Assembly: GCA_034440575.1 (NCBI GenBank)
Contig: JAOTOL010001524.1
Location: forward strand, 447,501 to 511,500
Direction: 5' to 3'
Source: Imbricaverruca yamaguchii
Lineage: Eukaryota > Arthropoda > Thecostraca > Neoverrucidae
Length of the DNA stretch: 64,000 nt
Shown here in pieces: positions 1 to 12,600 of the stretch (its first letter is position 1; every line of letters begins with the position of its first letter). The position numbers were made by a program, and so were the translations under genes. The notes under the pieces are model-generated. The model saw only the letters and a list, made by a program, of their open reading frames with translations, ran no database searches and was not told the origin of the DNA.

Positions 1-256
1 GGAAATTCACAGTTAATGGAATTGTGCCATTTTATCCTTGTCTTAGGTTTTTACCATTTTACTACATGTGTGGGCAGTCAGTATACACACGGCTGCTAAA
101 AATGTAAAATGCATGTGACTGAAGTGAAAGGCAGTCCGATTTTTTCATCCTTAAGTGGCGATCCTTTATTTTCATCCAATCTTTCACTATTCCCAAGCAA
201 CTTCTTTCTTCATCCACACAGTTAATGTTGAAGTAATTTTAGGACACTGCCTGGGT
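1..256 (+). repeat. direct repeat R1, copy 1 (pairs with 2061-2319)
   Basis: About 256 bases starting ggaaattcacagttaatgg recur at 2061-2319 with scattered substitutions and short indels. They share blocks such as gtcttaggtttttaccattt and tctttcactattcccaagca. The copy may begin upstream of the window. The pair flanks exon 1 and most of intron 1, so it looks like an intragenic duplication or a dispersed repeat. No coding potential is seen here or in 257-515. Confidence 0.85.
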
Positions 257-515
257 GTCATGTTTACATCGTTTACTCCAAGTGTGAAAGTAGGTAGGGA
301 TTGACTTGCTGCATAGCATCTACGTACTTTGGCGAAGCATTAGTTTAAATGTAGACTACATAAATTACAAAGTTGATTTACGCCACCTCGACTTCAGGGA
401 ACCTATGCTATTCAGTATACCCGGTGTCTGTCTTTCCATGCTAGTTTGTGTGACCACCTAGCGGGTGTGTTTTCTGCGGATCTGTATGCGTGACCTTGCC
501 TGACCTGACCCACAG

Positions 516-691
516 GCGAGTCGTGACCTGCTGATGGCGTTCTCTCGCGACTTGCTGTCGGGAGAGGGCGACATCACCAAGCATCTGGCCTTCCACGGCT
601 ACACTGTCTCTTACCAGCAGACTCGGCTGGAGGAGTTCAACTACGCCGTCACCAACATCAGGACTGACCTGCGCTGCGGCATCCGACTCAC
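516..691 (+). CDS. ASPM: ASPM exon 1 of window (first CH region, 5' part)
   Basis: Acceptor cacag ends at 515 and donor GTGAGT starts at 692. The reading frame starts at 516 and leaves two bases (AC) at the end. It encodes SRDLLMAFSRDLLSGEGD, then a segment ending DLRCGIRLT, the conserved start of the ASPM calponin-homology region. No exon is visible in the 515 bases upstream. Confidence 0.9.
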
Positions 692-3600
692 GTGAGTTAC
701 CGACATCGTAACCTGTTCCGCCACAACACGACTTCGCTTCAACTGACTTTCTTTTCGTCAAGTCGAAGCTTGTTCGAAGGCAGGGCTCTTCTGGTCTCAG
801 CCGGAGTATATTTTCGCGAAGGGCAGTTTTTATCGTGCACTATATTTAGTCGCATTTGCCAATGTTCAAACACGTCAACAATTCAAGTTACCATCTCCCG
901 TTAAGGTTTGCTCACTTTCTGGTGCAAATTGGCTAAGCTTTGTTCAGATTCAACTGGTGACTGGAACTGACCAAGTTTGTTAGAACTTCTCGGTTACTGG
1001 ATATTAGCGACGGATTATGACTTCTATTTGCTATGCGGATACACACTCGTGACAGAGTGGATCGTAACTATTCAGATGCGTCATAGTCAAGGGACAGAAC
1101 CGGAGCCGCATCGGCTCGCCTGTCTGTGCTTGTCTGTACACGGCTATGTGTCTACGCCAGAAACAGATTCGATTAAGCCCTGCCCGGCAAACTTACCAGT
1201 TCGGCTGCCATGCATGCGCTGTCTGCTTATGCGTTAAACTTTGCGTTTATGCCGCGATCTGTCTTGCGGTATGTTCAGATTTCCCACCATTTGTGACGCA
1301 CAGAAGTAATACTGTACGGCGATTGCTTTATGACAATATTTCAGAACAAGGCATTACCATCGCGCTTCGTGCGATTCAGTGACGTCCAGCGTCTCCGGGT
1401 GCCGTGTTTAAACTGGCTTTAAACTTTAAATTTCTCATCGCATAGGTGGCTCGGCCGTTTCTGTTGATGCAAGCCGTAGTTCGAGAACTGGAAAGTCTGT
1501 ACACATGCGTGCAATGTGCCATCTGATCTTTGGCACGCGCTTGGTGCCGACGAAGCTTCACCAGTCTGCACCACATTGTGATTGGCTGGTTCAGAAGAGG
1601 GGCGATCTGTGGTTGTTCGACAGGGATCGACAGCCGGGGATCCCCCAGTTCGTCTGTCGAACCACTGGGATCGACAGCCGAACTGGGGCAGAGGGCATTC
1701 TAAGAAGTAATACAAAACTTGCTCGAGTGCATGAGGGAGGAGGTGTATGCCCAATCCGATTTTTGGAAGTTTTTTTTCGGTTGGGTAGGGTGGTGGAAAG
1801 GGCTAGAAGGTTTCAAACGTCAAAGGCCAGTGCAGCAAATGCTGGCTCCATACTGAAAGCAAACTGTGTGGCGAAACCGTGTAGTGGGGCTGCTGTGGTT
1901 GGTTGGATAATGCCGCCCGGAAGCCGTCTTACGGAGGTGCTGTGGTTGATTGGGTTACCTCTCAGCAGCGATGCGGTGGAGTTACTACAGTGTCATTTTT
2001 TCCGGTATGCCCAGCTGCGAGTGACCGGGTGACAGTGTAAAATTATTCACCATGTGGCCTGGAAATTCACATTTAATGGAGTTGTGCTATTTCATCCTCG
2101 TCTTAGGTTTTTACCATTTTGCCACATGCTGTATGGGCAGTCATCATGCATACGACTGCTAAATAATGTAAAGTGCATGTGACTGAAATGAAAGGCATTC
2201 CGCTTTTTAATCCTTAAATGGCAATCCTTTATTTTCTTCCAATCTTTCACTATTCCCAAGCAACTTCGTCCTTCATCCACACAGTTAATGGTGAAGCAAT
2301 TTTAGGACACTGCCGGGTGACCTCTCCCGGCAGCCGTGTGGCAGGGTTGTGCCAGTGACCGGGTGACCATCCACCCTCATTTGTGTGGCGGGGCTGTGCC
2401 AGTGACTGGGCGACCCCTCCCGGCAGCCGTGTGATGGAGCTGCTGCAGTGCCAGTTCTCGCTGTCGGCCCAGCTGCGTGTGCCGGCCGCCGACCGGCAGC
2501 AGAAGATCCACAACACCCGACTGGCGGTGCGCGCCGCGGACCTGGGGCTCGACGCCGAGTCGTGGTCACGCCACCTGGTGGACGGGCACCGCGAGCGCAC
2601 GCTGCACTTCCTCTGGCGGCTCGTCTTTAAACACCAGGTCCGAGCGTGTCGACTCGCGCAGGAGTCACCTCGCGCACTGTTCAGTGTGGTGCTCGTCTGG
2701 ACACCACACGGGCTGTTGTCCCCTGTGTAACGTTGGGTGTTGCCTGTGTCCCCTGATAGGTGTAGCCTGTGCTCCTGCTCGGAGTAGCCCGTGTCTGGTG
2801 CCAGGTGTGGGCTGCATCTTCTGGTCGGTGTAGCACGTGTCCTTGGTGCGTGTGACCTGTACTCTGGTCGGTGTGTCCTGTGTCCTCTGATCGAAGTAAC
2901 CAGTGTCCCCAGTCGGTGTTGCCTGTGGTGCTGGCTGTGACATGAATGCCAGTCGGTGGGACCTGTAGCTCTGTTTCTGCTACAGATCTCCAGTTGTCTG
3001 GACATGGAGAAACTGCGCAAGGAGGTGGCACGCCTCGAGACAAGCCTCAGAAATAGCTGCTTCATCGGTAACATAATCGCCCAGCAAGGTAATTTTTTAG
3101 TGTCTGTGCGGTGCGTTCAGTCATGGCATCAACGGAGTAGATACATGCTATTGTACACGCTTAGTCGTGTCTTAACCGGTGCTGTACTTCGGTTATGTGC
3201 CCGTGCTGCACATCTTCGTGCATAATCGATTATGCCGGATGAAAATTCACGCAACTACGCACAGGGTGACCTGTTGACTTGATGGCTTGAGAGTTTTGTT
3301 GACAATTTATGACTTCGTATATGTGTCCCCAGGAGGCGCTGACTGATTCCTCCCCTGCCCCGCTGACTGACTGCCCCCATCCCCAGGCGCCTCCCGGCTG
3401 CAGACGCTGACTGACGAGGATCCGACGGCGCCGGCTGACGCGGATGACGCCGACGCGGCGCTGTTCCGCTGTGACGACGTGCGCGTGCTGACGCGCTGGG
3501 CGCGCCTCGTGTGCGCCCACTACGGCCTGCCGCTGCACAACCTGAGCAGCTCGTTCTGCGACGGGCGCGCCTTCTGCTTCCTGCTGCACCACTACCAGCC

Positions 3601-6600
3601 GACTCTGCTGGCCAGGAGTCGTGTCTGCGACCGCACGTCCGTCACTGCCAAGGAGGTAGGAGGCGGGCCTTATCCACCCTGCTGCAGCCAAGGGCCGCAA
3701 ATCACTGCCTAATAACTGACTGAGCTGGCTAAAATCATTGTAATTCTAGCTGGTCTAAATCAACATGACAAAGCAGATGACTAATCCTCACTTTGACTAG
3801 ATAGTTGCTGTGACACAATTTTGATAGTTCTGTTGAAGTTCTCTGTCTGGGCATTCTTCCATGTTTCTACAATTATGCTCCCATATATGTATATATATAT
3901 ATTGGGTAATCAATTTAGAGGTGATTCTTGCCAATTGAGGTTCATAGTATTGACCACTTTTTGCAGATTTTGAATTGTTTAATCCAGTCTTAACCACCAG
4001 TATAATTAAAGCTGGTCTGACGAGGTATTTGTGTCCAATGAATTCAATGCGTCCTTAAGCCCAAATAACTGATGAGGTTTTTGTCAAACATATTAATGTT
4101 GTTTGAGCTCATGCTGGTAATGCACGAATCACTGGGCTAGGTGGCTGATTACAGACCATGAGGTAGCTGAGTATGAGTGCAAACAATTGATCATGACTGT
4201 GTTAATGTGATGCGACCTGAAGCTGTGGCTGATGTGGCGATGTAACCTCGGTGATTGATGTTACCCGTGCTGGCTGTCCTCAGGAGTGCGCCTCTGAGGC
4301 GGATCTGGACAACAGTCTGACGTTCAGCTACCGGGGCATCAACAGCTACGACGCAGACCAGCTGGGCGAGCTGCGAGACAACGAGAGGACTAATCTCACC
4401 ACGGCCTTCGACGCCGTGAGTGTTGCTATCTCCGCTGGTTACCGACCTGTGCATAGTGTCCTGGCTGGGCCTTTCATACAATTGTCAGGCTGGCTGTCAG
4501 GCTGAGACATTTTTCATCTCGATGCATACTGAACTTTGCCATAATTTCGTGGTCAATGCTTTTGGCGATTCTCACAGGGGAAATTTGGTTTCAACACAAA
4601 TAGAGAAGGTATAATTTTTCGAAGATATTGTGCACTGTTTGCAAGAGATGCATGCATATGCACATGGTGCTTTGTTTTTATGCTTTTATATTATATAAGC
4701 AGCGTCCTCGAATTTGTATTCCATTTTGCTACACTTTAGACAATGTATCTCCCTACCACTGGCGATATTTTCCTCTTTTTCTGTAGTTTTGAGCATTTTT
4801 CTCGAGTTTACATCATAGTGATGTGTAGGGGACGAGTAGCCTAGGGTAAGTTACTCGTCTCAATCGAAAGGTTGTGGGTTTGAGTCTCACCTGTCGCTAC
4901 TCTTCGCCCGCGACCAATCGGCGTGAGAGATTGGCGACGCTACATGACTCAACGGTCGATGTGTCGTAAAACCAATAACCAACCAACCAACCATAGTGAT
5001 GTGGAAATTGTCACTACCCCTTACAAAACCCTATTGGATTTCTACGTTAGGAAAAAGATGGTGTGTCAGTATCGTGGATATTTGAGGATGGGCGGATATT
5101 GGGACTACTCTTTTGTGACAAGTGCATTTTCCATGGTGTACAAATATAATCGGCCAGTTGTCCAGCCTTGTCCTTATATATAGCACAGGTCCCTTAGTTC
5201 ATCACTGCATACACCACAAGCCGTGGCCTGACCTGGTGTGGCCGGCAGATGACTGAGCTGGGCTCGGTGCCGGTGCTCGGCTCGTGGACAGACTACTCGG
5301 GTACGCTGCCCGACCGTCGTCTGGTGACCATCACCCTAGCCTACCTGGCCGGCCGCCTGCTCGAGCTGGGCGCCGAGCAGGCCGCCGCGCGCACTGTGCA
5401 GCTCTGGTGGCGCCGCCGCCGGCTGGCCGCGCAACTACGACGACAGCAGGTACCTTCGCCTCAGCGTGACGCCGCCGCCGCCGCGAAACGTTGATTGGGG
5501 GGTGGGGAGGGGAGGATGTGGGATTCAGTATCTGTGGCTGGAGAAAAGTGTTTTCGACTTGGCATTTAGTACGGTATGGATCTGCTACGTTTTACCGTAT
5601 TATTGTTTTGCTTTTATTGTTTAAGAATGTCTGCACTTTTAGTACTTTGCCCTATGTACAGAACTAACACGTTATATACATCGATAATACATTCAGAAAA
5701 CGCTCGTCTTTTTTCGTTTTGTTCGTCACCGGAGAATGGACCATTTCCTGGCAGGATTTGTGGAATTCTTCAGAGAACTCCACAAATCAATTATTCTGAC
5801 TACGGTGCTACGGCGGTAGCAAGTGCCTACACGCACTTGTTCATCGTAGCTTCACAATCCGGATTGCATTTGTGCTTTGTTATCCTGGATAACTCACCTC
5901 ATTCCTCTGGATGAAGAAAGGAAAATTTGGGTGCAATCGAATGCAGAGGTGATATTTTTCCCGAAACCCGTGGCACCATAACATGTGCACTTTACATTGA
6001 AACATTTTGCCACAGAGAGGTCCATTGGCAGATGGCACCATTCAATCTGCAAATGGCTAAAATCAGGATATTATCCTGGAGAGGACGAGAGGCAGCGATA
6101 GCTCGGTTGGTAGAGCGTCGGACTCTTGATCGCAAGATCGTGGGCTCGAATGTCACAGCCAACGGAATTTACCGAGTCCACCCGTGACCAATCGGCGTGA
6201 GAGGTTGATGCTGTATAACCTAGCGGTTGAACGCGTCGTAAAAGAACCCAAGGTTCTGGAAAGGACAATGTCATGGACGACACGTATGGGCGCTACATAA
6301 CCAGTAGCAGTTGATGCGCCCTTAAGCCTACATAATCAATCAACGGACGACACGTACAGCCTATTTTACTAACCCTGATCATAATAACTGGGTGGCCAGC
6401 AGGTGTCGCGAATTAGCTGAGTAACGAGCTCTAGGCTTTTGCATCACATGCCGCCAGCATTCCTCCCGGCACTCGGTGGTCTTAGCATGAGTTGATTCTT
6501 TTCGATATACAATACGCTCCAAACTCTGGGAATAAGATTGCTCGGAATTTGGTGAATATCTACGCTGTGCAAATCATATTGTTTGGCACATGACGCAGTG

Positions 6601-9600
6601 TCGCCAGGTTTTATTGTTAAATCTTGAAATATAGTAGACATGGAGGTCTATGTGCGGGATGCACTGTGTCTTTTCAACTTGAGCTTACGCAATTACGTAT
6701 TGAACTAAGTTAACAAAAATGCAGTCTTTAATGATATGATTAAGCACGACACCACTCACGCACTCGCTGTACTAAAAACTTACTGTACTAAAAACTTACT
6801 GCACTATGTACTTACTGTACTAAATACATATTGTACCAAGTAATTACTGCACCAAGTACAGACCGTAGACCACCGAAACAGCATCCGCTCCACCGTAATA
6901 TGACAATCGCAATAGTCACCCTGTAATTATCTGTGAAGACCTGTTGAGTGGGTGCGATGCTGACCTCTGACCCTGCCGACAGGTTGAGGCTGCCGCCGCC
7001 CGTGTGATCCAGTCACATGTGCGCCGCTGGCTGGCAGACCGCCACGCCGCCCAGCGACTCCGCCACATCGTCCTCGTGCAGGCGACGGTGCGCGGCTGGC
7101 TGGCGCGTCGTCGGCTGGCCCGTCGCGCCGCCGCCGCCACCGTGTTGGCGCGCCACTACCGCGCGCGTGCTGTGGCGCGCCGGGAGCGAGAACATCTGCG
7201 TCGGCAGCGTGCCGCCGCCCAGCTGCTGCAGCGCTGCTGGCGCCGCCGACAGCTGCGGCGCCGCTGCTGCCGCCTGGCGGAGCTGGTGCGCGTCACGCGG
7301 GCAGCAGAGGCCGTCCAGAGGTGGTACCGCTCCGCGCTCGCCACCAGAAGTGCCCGGAACGTGGCGCGCCGTCGGCGGGAGATGTGCCGCGCCGCCACGG
7401 TCGTGCAGGGCTGGTATCGCTCGCTGCGCACCATGCAGCGCGATCGTGAGCAGTATCGGCTGAAAAGAATGGCGGCTGTCACCATCCAGGGAGCTTACCG
7501 TTCAATCCTCGCAATGAGGGCGGCCAGCGAGGACTATCAGGAGAAGAGAAGGGCGGCCATCACAATCCAAGCGTGGTATCGCTCGCTTCTCGCCATGAGA
7601 GCAGCTCGTGAGCACTACCAGGAGAAGAGAAAAGCGACAATTTTGATCCAGACTTGGTATCGCTCGCTTCTCGCCATGAGAGCAGCTCGTGAGAACTACC
7701 AGAAGAAGAGAAAGGCGGCCATTTTGATCCAGGAATCGTATCGGTCGCTCATTGCTATGAAAGCAGCTCGCGAGAACTACCAGGAGAAGCGAAGAGCGAC
7801 TGTTTCGATACAGACATGGTATCGTTCGCTTCTAGCCATGAGAGCAGCTCGTGAGAACTACCAGGAGAAGAGAAAAGCGACCATTTTGATCCAGACATCG
7901 TATCGCTCGCTCATTGCTATGAGAGCAGCTCGCGAGAACTACCAGGAAAAGCGAAGAGCGACTGTTTCGATACAAACATGGTATCGTTCGCTTCTAGCCA
8001 TGAGAGCAGCTCGTGAGAACTACCAGGAGAAGAGAAAAGCGACTATTTTGATCCAGACTTTGTATCGCTCCCTCATTGCCATGAGAACATCTCATGGGAA
8101 TTACCTGCAGAAAAGGAGGGCGACCGTTCTGATCCAGACATGGTATCGCTCGCTCCTGGCCATGAGGAGTGACCGCGATAGCTACCGGAGACGACGGCAG
8201 GCTGCCATCTTGCTGCAGACGTGGTATCGTCGGTGTCGGACTACGCAGCGGCTGCGGTTTGAGCTGAAGCAGACTATCATAAAGGTGGTAACGGTCCAGT
8301 CGTGTGTCCGTTGCTTCCTTGTGCGGCGTCGTTTCATGGCACAGAAGCGAGCAGCGCTGTGTTTCCAACGAAGGTGGAGGTGCCGTGCTGACATGATCGA
8401 ACAGCGGGATGAGTATCTCAGGATGAGAAGAGCGTCCATCACAATCCAAGCATGGTATCGCTCGCTTCTTGCGATGAGAGCAACTCGTGAGAACTACCAG
8501 GAGAAAAGAAGAGCGACCATTTTAATCCAGACGTGGTATCGTTCGCTCATTGCCATGAGAGCAGTTTGTGATAACTATCAAATGAAGAGAAGAGCGGCCA
8601 TTGTAATCCAGACTTGGCATCGCTCGCTCACCGCCATGAGAATAGCTCGTGAGAATTACCAGGAGAAAAGAAGAGCGACCATGATAATCCAGACGTGGTA
8701 TCGCTCGCTCATTGCCATGAGAGCAGCTCGTGAGAACTACCAGGCGAAAAGAAGAGCGACTGTTTCGATACAGGCATGGTATCGTTCGCTTCTAGCGATG
8801 AGAGCAGCTCGTGAAAACTACCATGAGAAGAGAAGAGCGACTGTTTTGATTCAAACGTGGTACCGCACACTCATGGCTATGAGAACTGCTCGTGAAAACT
8901 ACCAGGAGAAGAGAAGGGCGGCGATTGCGATCCAGACATGGTATCGCTCGCTCCTCGCCATGAGGAGTGGCCGCGATAGCTACCGGAGACGACGGCAAGC
9001 TGCCATCTTGCTGCAGACGTGGTATCGTCGGTGTCGGACTACGCAGCGGCTGCGGTTTGAGCTGAAGCAGACTATCATAAAGGTGGTAACGGTCCAGTCG
9101 TGTGTCCGTTGCTTCCTTGTGCGGCGTCGTTTCGTGGCACAGAAGCGAGCAGCGCTGTGTTTCCAACGAAGGTGGAGGTGCCGTGCTGACATGATCGAAC
9201 AGCGGGATGAGTATCTCAGGATGAGAAGAGCTTCCATCACAATGCAAGCTTGGTATCGCTCGCTTCTCGCGATGAGAGCAACCCGTGAGAACTACCAGGA
9301 GAAAAGAAGAGCGACCATTTTAATCCAGACGTGGTATCGCTCGCTCGTTGCCATGAGAGCAGTTTGTGATAACTATCAAATGAAGAGAAGAGCGGCCATT
9401 GCAATCCAGACTTGGCATCGCTCGCTCACCGCCATGAGAATAGCTCGTGAGAATTACCAGGAGAAAAGAAAAGCGACCATTTTAATACAAGCGTGGTATC
9501 GCTCGCTCATTGCCATGAGAACATGCTATGAGAACTACCAGGAAAAGAGAAGAGCGACTGTTTCGATACAGACATGGTATCGTTCGCTTCTAGCGATGAG

Positions 9601-12600
9601 AGCAGCTCGTGAAAACTACCATGAGAAGAGAGGAGCGACTGTTTTGATTCAAACGTGGTACCGCACACTCATGGCTATGAGAACTGCTCGTGAAAACTAC
9701 CAGGAGAAGAGAAGGGCGTCGATTGCGATCCAGGCATGGTATCGCTCGCTCATTGCCATGAGAACATCTCATGATAATTACCTGGAGAAGAGGAGAGCGA
9801 CTGTTTCCATCCAGACATGGTATCGCTCGCTCCTCGCCATGAGGAGTGACCGCGATAGCTACCGGAGACGACGGCAGGCTGCCATCTTGCTGCAGACGTG
9901 GTATCGTCGGTGTCGGACTACGCAGCGGCTGCGGTTTGAGCTGAAGCAGACTATCATCAAGGTGGTAACGGTCCAGTCGTGTGTCCGTTGCTTCCTTGTG
10001 CGGCGTCGTTTCGTGGCACAGAAGCGAGCAGCGCTGTGTTTCCAACGAAGGTGGAGGTGCCGTGCTGACATGATCGAACAGCGGGATGAGTATCTCAGGA
10101 TGAGAAGAGCTTCCATCACAATGCAAGCTTGGTATCGCTCGCTTCTCGCGATGAGAGCAACCCGTGAGAACTACCAGGAGAAAAGAAGAGCGACCATTTT
10201 AATCCAGACGTGGTATCGCTCGCTCATTGTCATGAGAGCAGCTCGTGAGAACTACCAAGAGAAAAGAAGAGCGACCATTTTAATCAAGACGTGGTATCGC
10301 TCGATCATTGCCATGAGAACATGCTATGAAAACTACCAGGAAAAGAGAAGAGCGACTGTTTCGATACAGACATGGTATCGTTCGCTTCTAGCGATGAGAG
10401 CAGCTCGTGAAAACTACCATGAGAAGAGAGGAGCGACTGTTTTGATTCAAACGTGGTACCACACACTCGTGGCTATGAGAACTGCTCGTGAAAACTACCA
10501 GGAGAAGAGAAGGGCGTCGATTGCAATTCAGACATGGTATCGCTCGCTCCTCGACATGAGGAGTGACCGCGATAGCTACCGGAGACGACGGCAGGCTGCC
10601 ATCTTGCTGCAGACGTGGTATCGTCGGTGTCGGACTACACAGCGACTGCGGTTTGAGCTGAAGCAGACTATCATCAAGGTGGTAACGGTCCAGTCGTGTG
10701 TCTGTTGCTTCCTTGTACGGCGTCGTTTCGTGGCACAGAAGCGAGCAGCGCTGTGCTTACAACGAAGGTGGAGGTGCCGTGCTGACATGATCGAACAGCG
10801 GGATGAGTATCTCAGGATGAGAAGAGCTTCCATCACAATCCAAGCATGGTTTCGATCTCTTCTCGCGATGAAAGCTACTCGTGAGAACTACCAGGAGAAA
10901 AGAAGAGCGACCATTTTAATCCAGACGTGGTATCGCTCGCTCATTGCCTTGCGAGCAGCTTGTGATAACTATCGGGAGAGAAGAGCAGCCATTGTAATCC
11001 AGACGTGGTGTCGTTCGGTCATTGCGATGCGAATAGCTCGTGAGAACTACGAGGAGAAGAGAAGAGCGACAATTATAATCCAGAGGTGGTATCGCTCGCT
11101 CATTGCCATGAGAGATGCCCGTGAGAACTACCAGGAGAAGAGAAGAGCGTCCATCACAATCCAAGCATGGTATCGCTCGCTTCTCGCCATGGGAGCAGCT
11201 CGTGAGAACTACCAGAGGAAAAGAAGAGCGGCCATTTCAATCCAGACGTGGTATCGCTCTCTCATTGCCATGAGAGCAGACCGTGAGGATTACCAGGCGA
11301 AGAGAAGAGCGGCCATCGCAGTCCAGGCATGGTGCCGGTGCTTGCTCGCCAGAAGAGCCGCCCGCGAGGAGCTTCTGCGGCGGTGGCGGCGAGCCACCAT
11401 TACCCTGCAGTCAACCGACAGCTGTCTGTCCTCCTGGCGTTCGGAGGAGTGCGCCGATCAGCGCAGAGTCACCGTCACGGTCCAGCCTGCCGGGCTGTCG
11501 GGCCGGCCAGGCGCGGCTGGGCGGCAGCTGCGTGACGACGCGGCTGTGACGCTGCAGCGATGGTGGCGTCACCTGCAATGGCAGCGGCGTCTACCGTCTG
11601 TGTTGGCGGTACAGGTGAGAATCAACTGAGATCAATGAACCTAGTCCAGCCAGTAAAAGCCAGCTTTCTCGTTAATTGTTCTTCCCCTCCTGAGAACACG
11701 CTGAAGCAACCTTTTTATTGTGATTGTTTCTAAGACTAAGGTTCTTTTGGGGAACATAAGTTGAAATTATGTAAATGGTGCTAGAAATTATGATTTTGAT
11801 GTTCTGTTTTCCATGCCGTATTTCTGAATGTTCGCACTTCCTTCGAATTCTTAAGAGGCTAAATTGCCATGGGTGAACATTTTCAGTTGAGGAACTCCGT
11901 TAGTCTTATTGAGGGATATTGATTTTTGTTCTCAGAATTGGCGAGATGCCCAGATTTCAATCAGCAAGTGTGCACATAGGATGTGTGCAGAACTCCAACT
12001 ATTTTCGTGCCAGTGTTCCAAAAATCTACAAGATAGTGGAGTTGGCCCAATGTTGGTGATAAATTTTATACATACGAAGGAAACATTGTTGAACAATTTG
12101 TCGGTGCGTCTCTGAACGTAGCGTAATCTGGCAGAGGCGCAACTGGTGCACACATGACCGGCACAATGCTCTCGGGCATTACATCAACCTACAGGTCAAC
12201 CTATCTTGTCGGAAGCGGCTCGGTGTCGCTTCTAATCCTTGTCGGTGGCGTCACATTTAGTCATGTTGAACGTGTGCCATATTGCGCCGCTCATACGACT
12301 GGTGACTGATCACGCGTCCCGTTGCCCTGTCTGTAGAGTTGCAGCTCGCATCTGACTCGTGTCGCAGCTCACAGCTGGATCGTGTCGCAGCTCACCGCTG
12401 ACTCGCGACAAGGTTCAGCTCACAGCTGGCCCTCGTCGCAGCTCACAGCTGACTCGTGCGCAGCTAACAGCTGACACGTCTTGGGCGCTGTATAACCGCT
12501 GCAGTTGATGCGCCCGAAAACCCAAATAACTAACTAACTAACAGCTGACACGTCTGTCCTCAGCGCTCCGTGCGCCGGTTTCTGTGTCGGCGGCGCCAGC

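Larger units (their letters stand above)
692..2426 (+). other. ASPM intron 1 remainder
   Basis: Apart from the pseudo-exon, repeat R1 copy 2 and the stem-loop at 1643-1688, nothing recognisable is present. Open frames here lack family resemblance. The last 110 bases (2320-2426) contain short partial repeats of the acceptor region: cctcccggcagccgtgtg occurs at about 2321-2339 and again at the true junction 2417-2434. Confidence 0.6.

Noticed and set aside
6087..6160. A tRNA-Lys gene
   Set aside because: The match covers the head only. The acceptor stem does not close, and it is followed by a SINE body, tail and target duplication. The tRNA-like heads at 4826, 43100 and 45750 were rejected for the same reason.
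7994..10836. Long minus-strand frames (86-178 codons) repeated four times
   Set aside because: They are shadows of the ASPM IQ cassettes; their repetition follows the plus-strand coding repeat.
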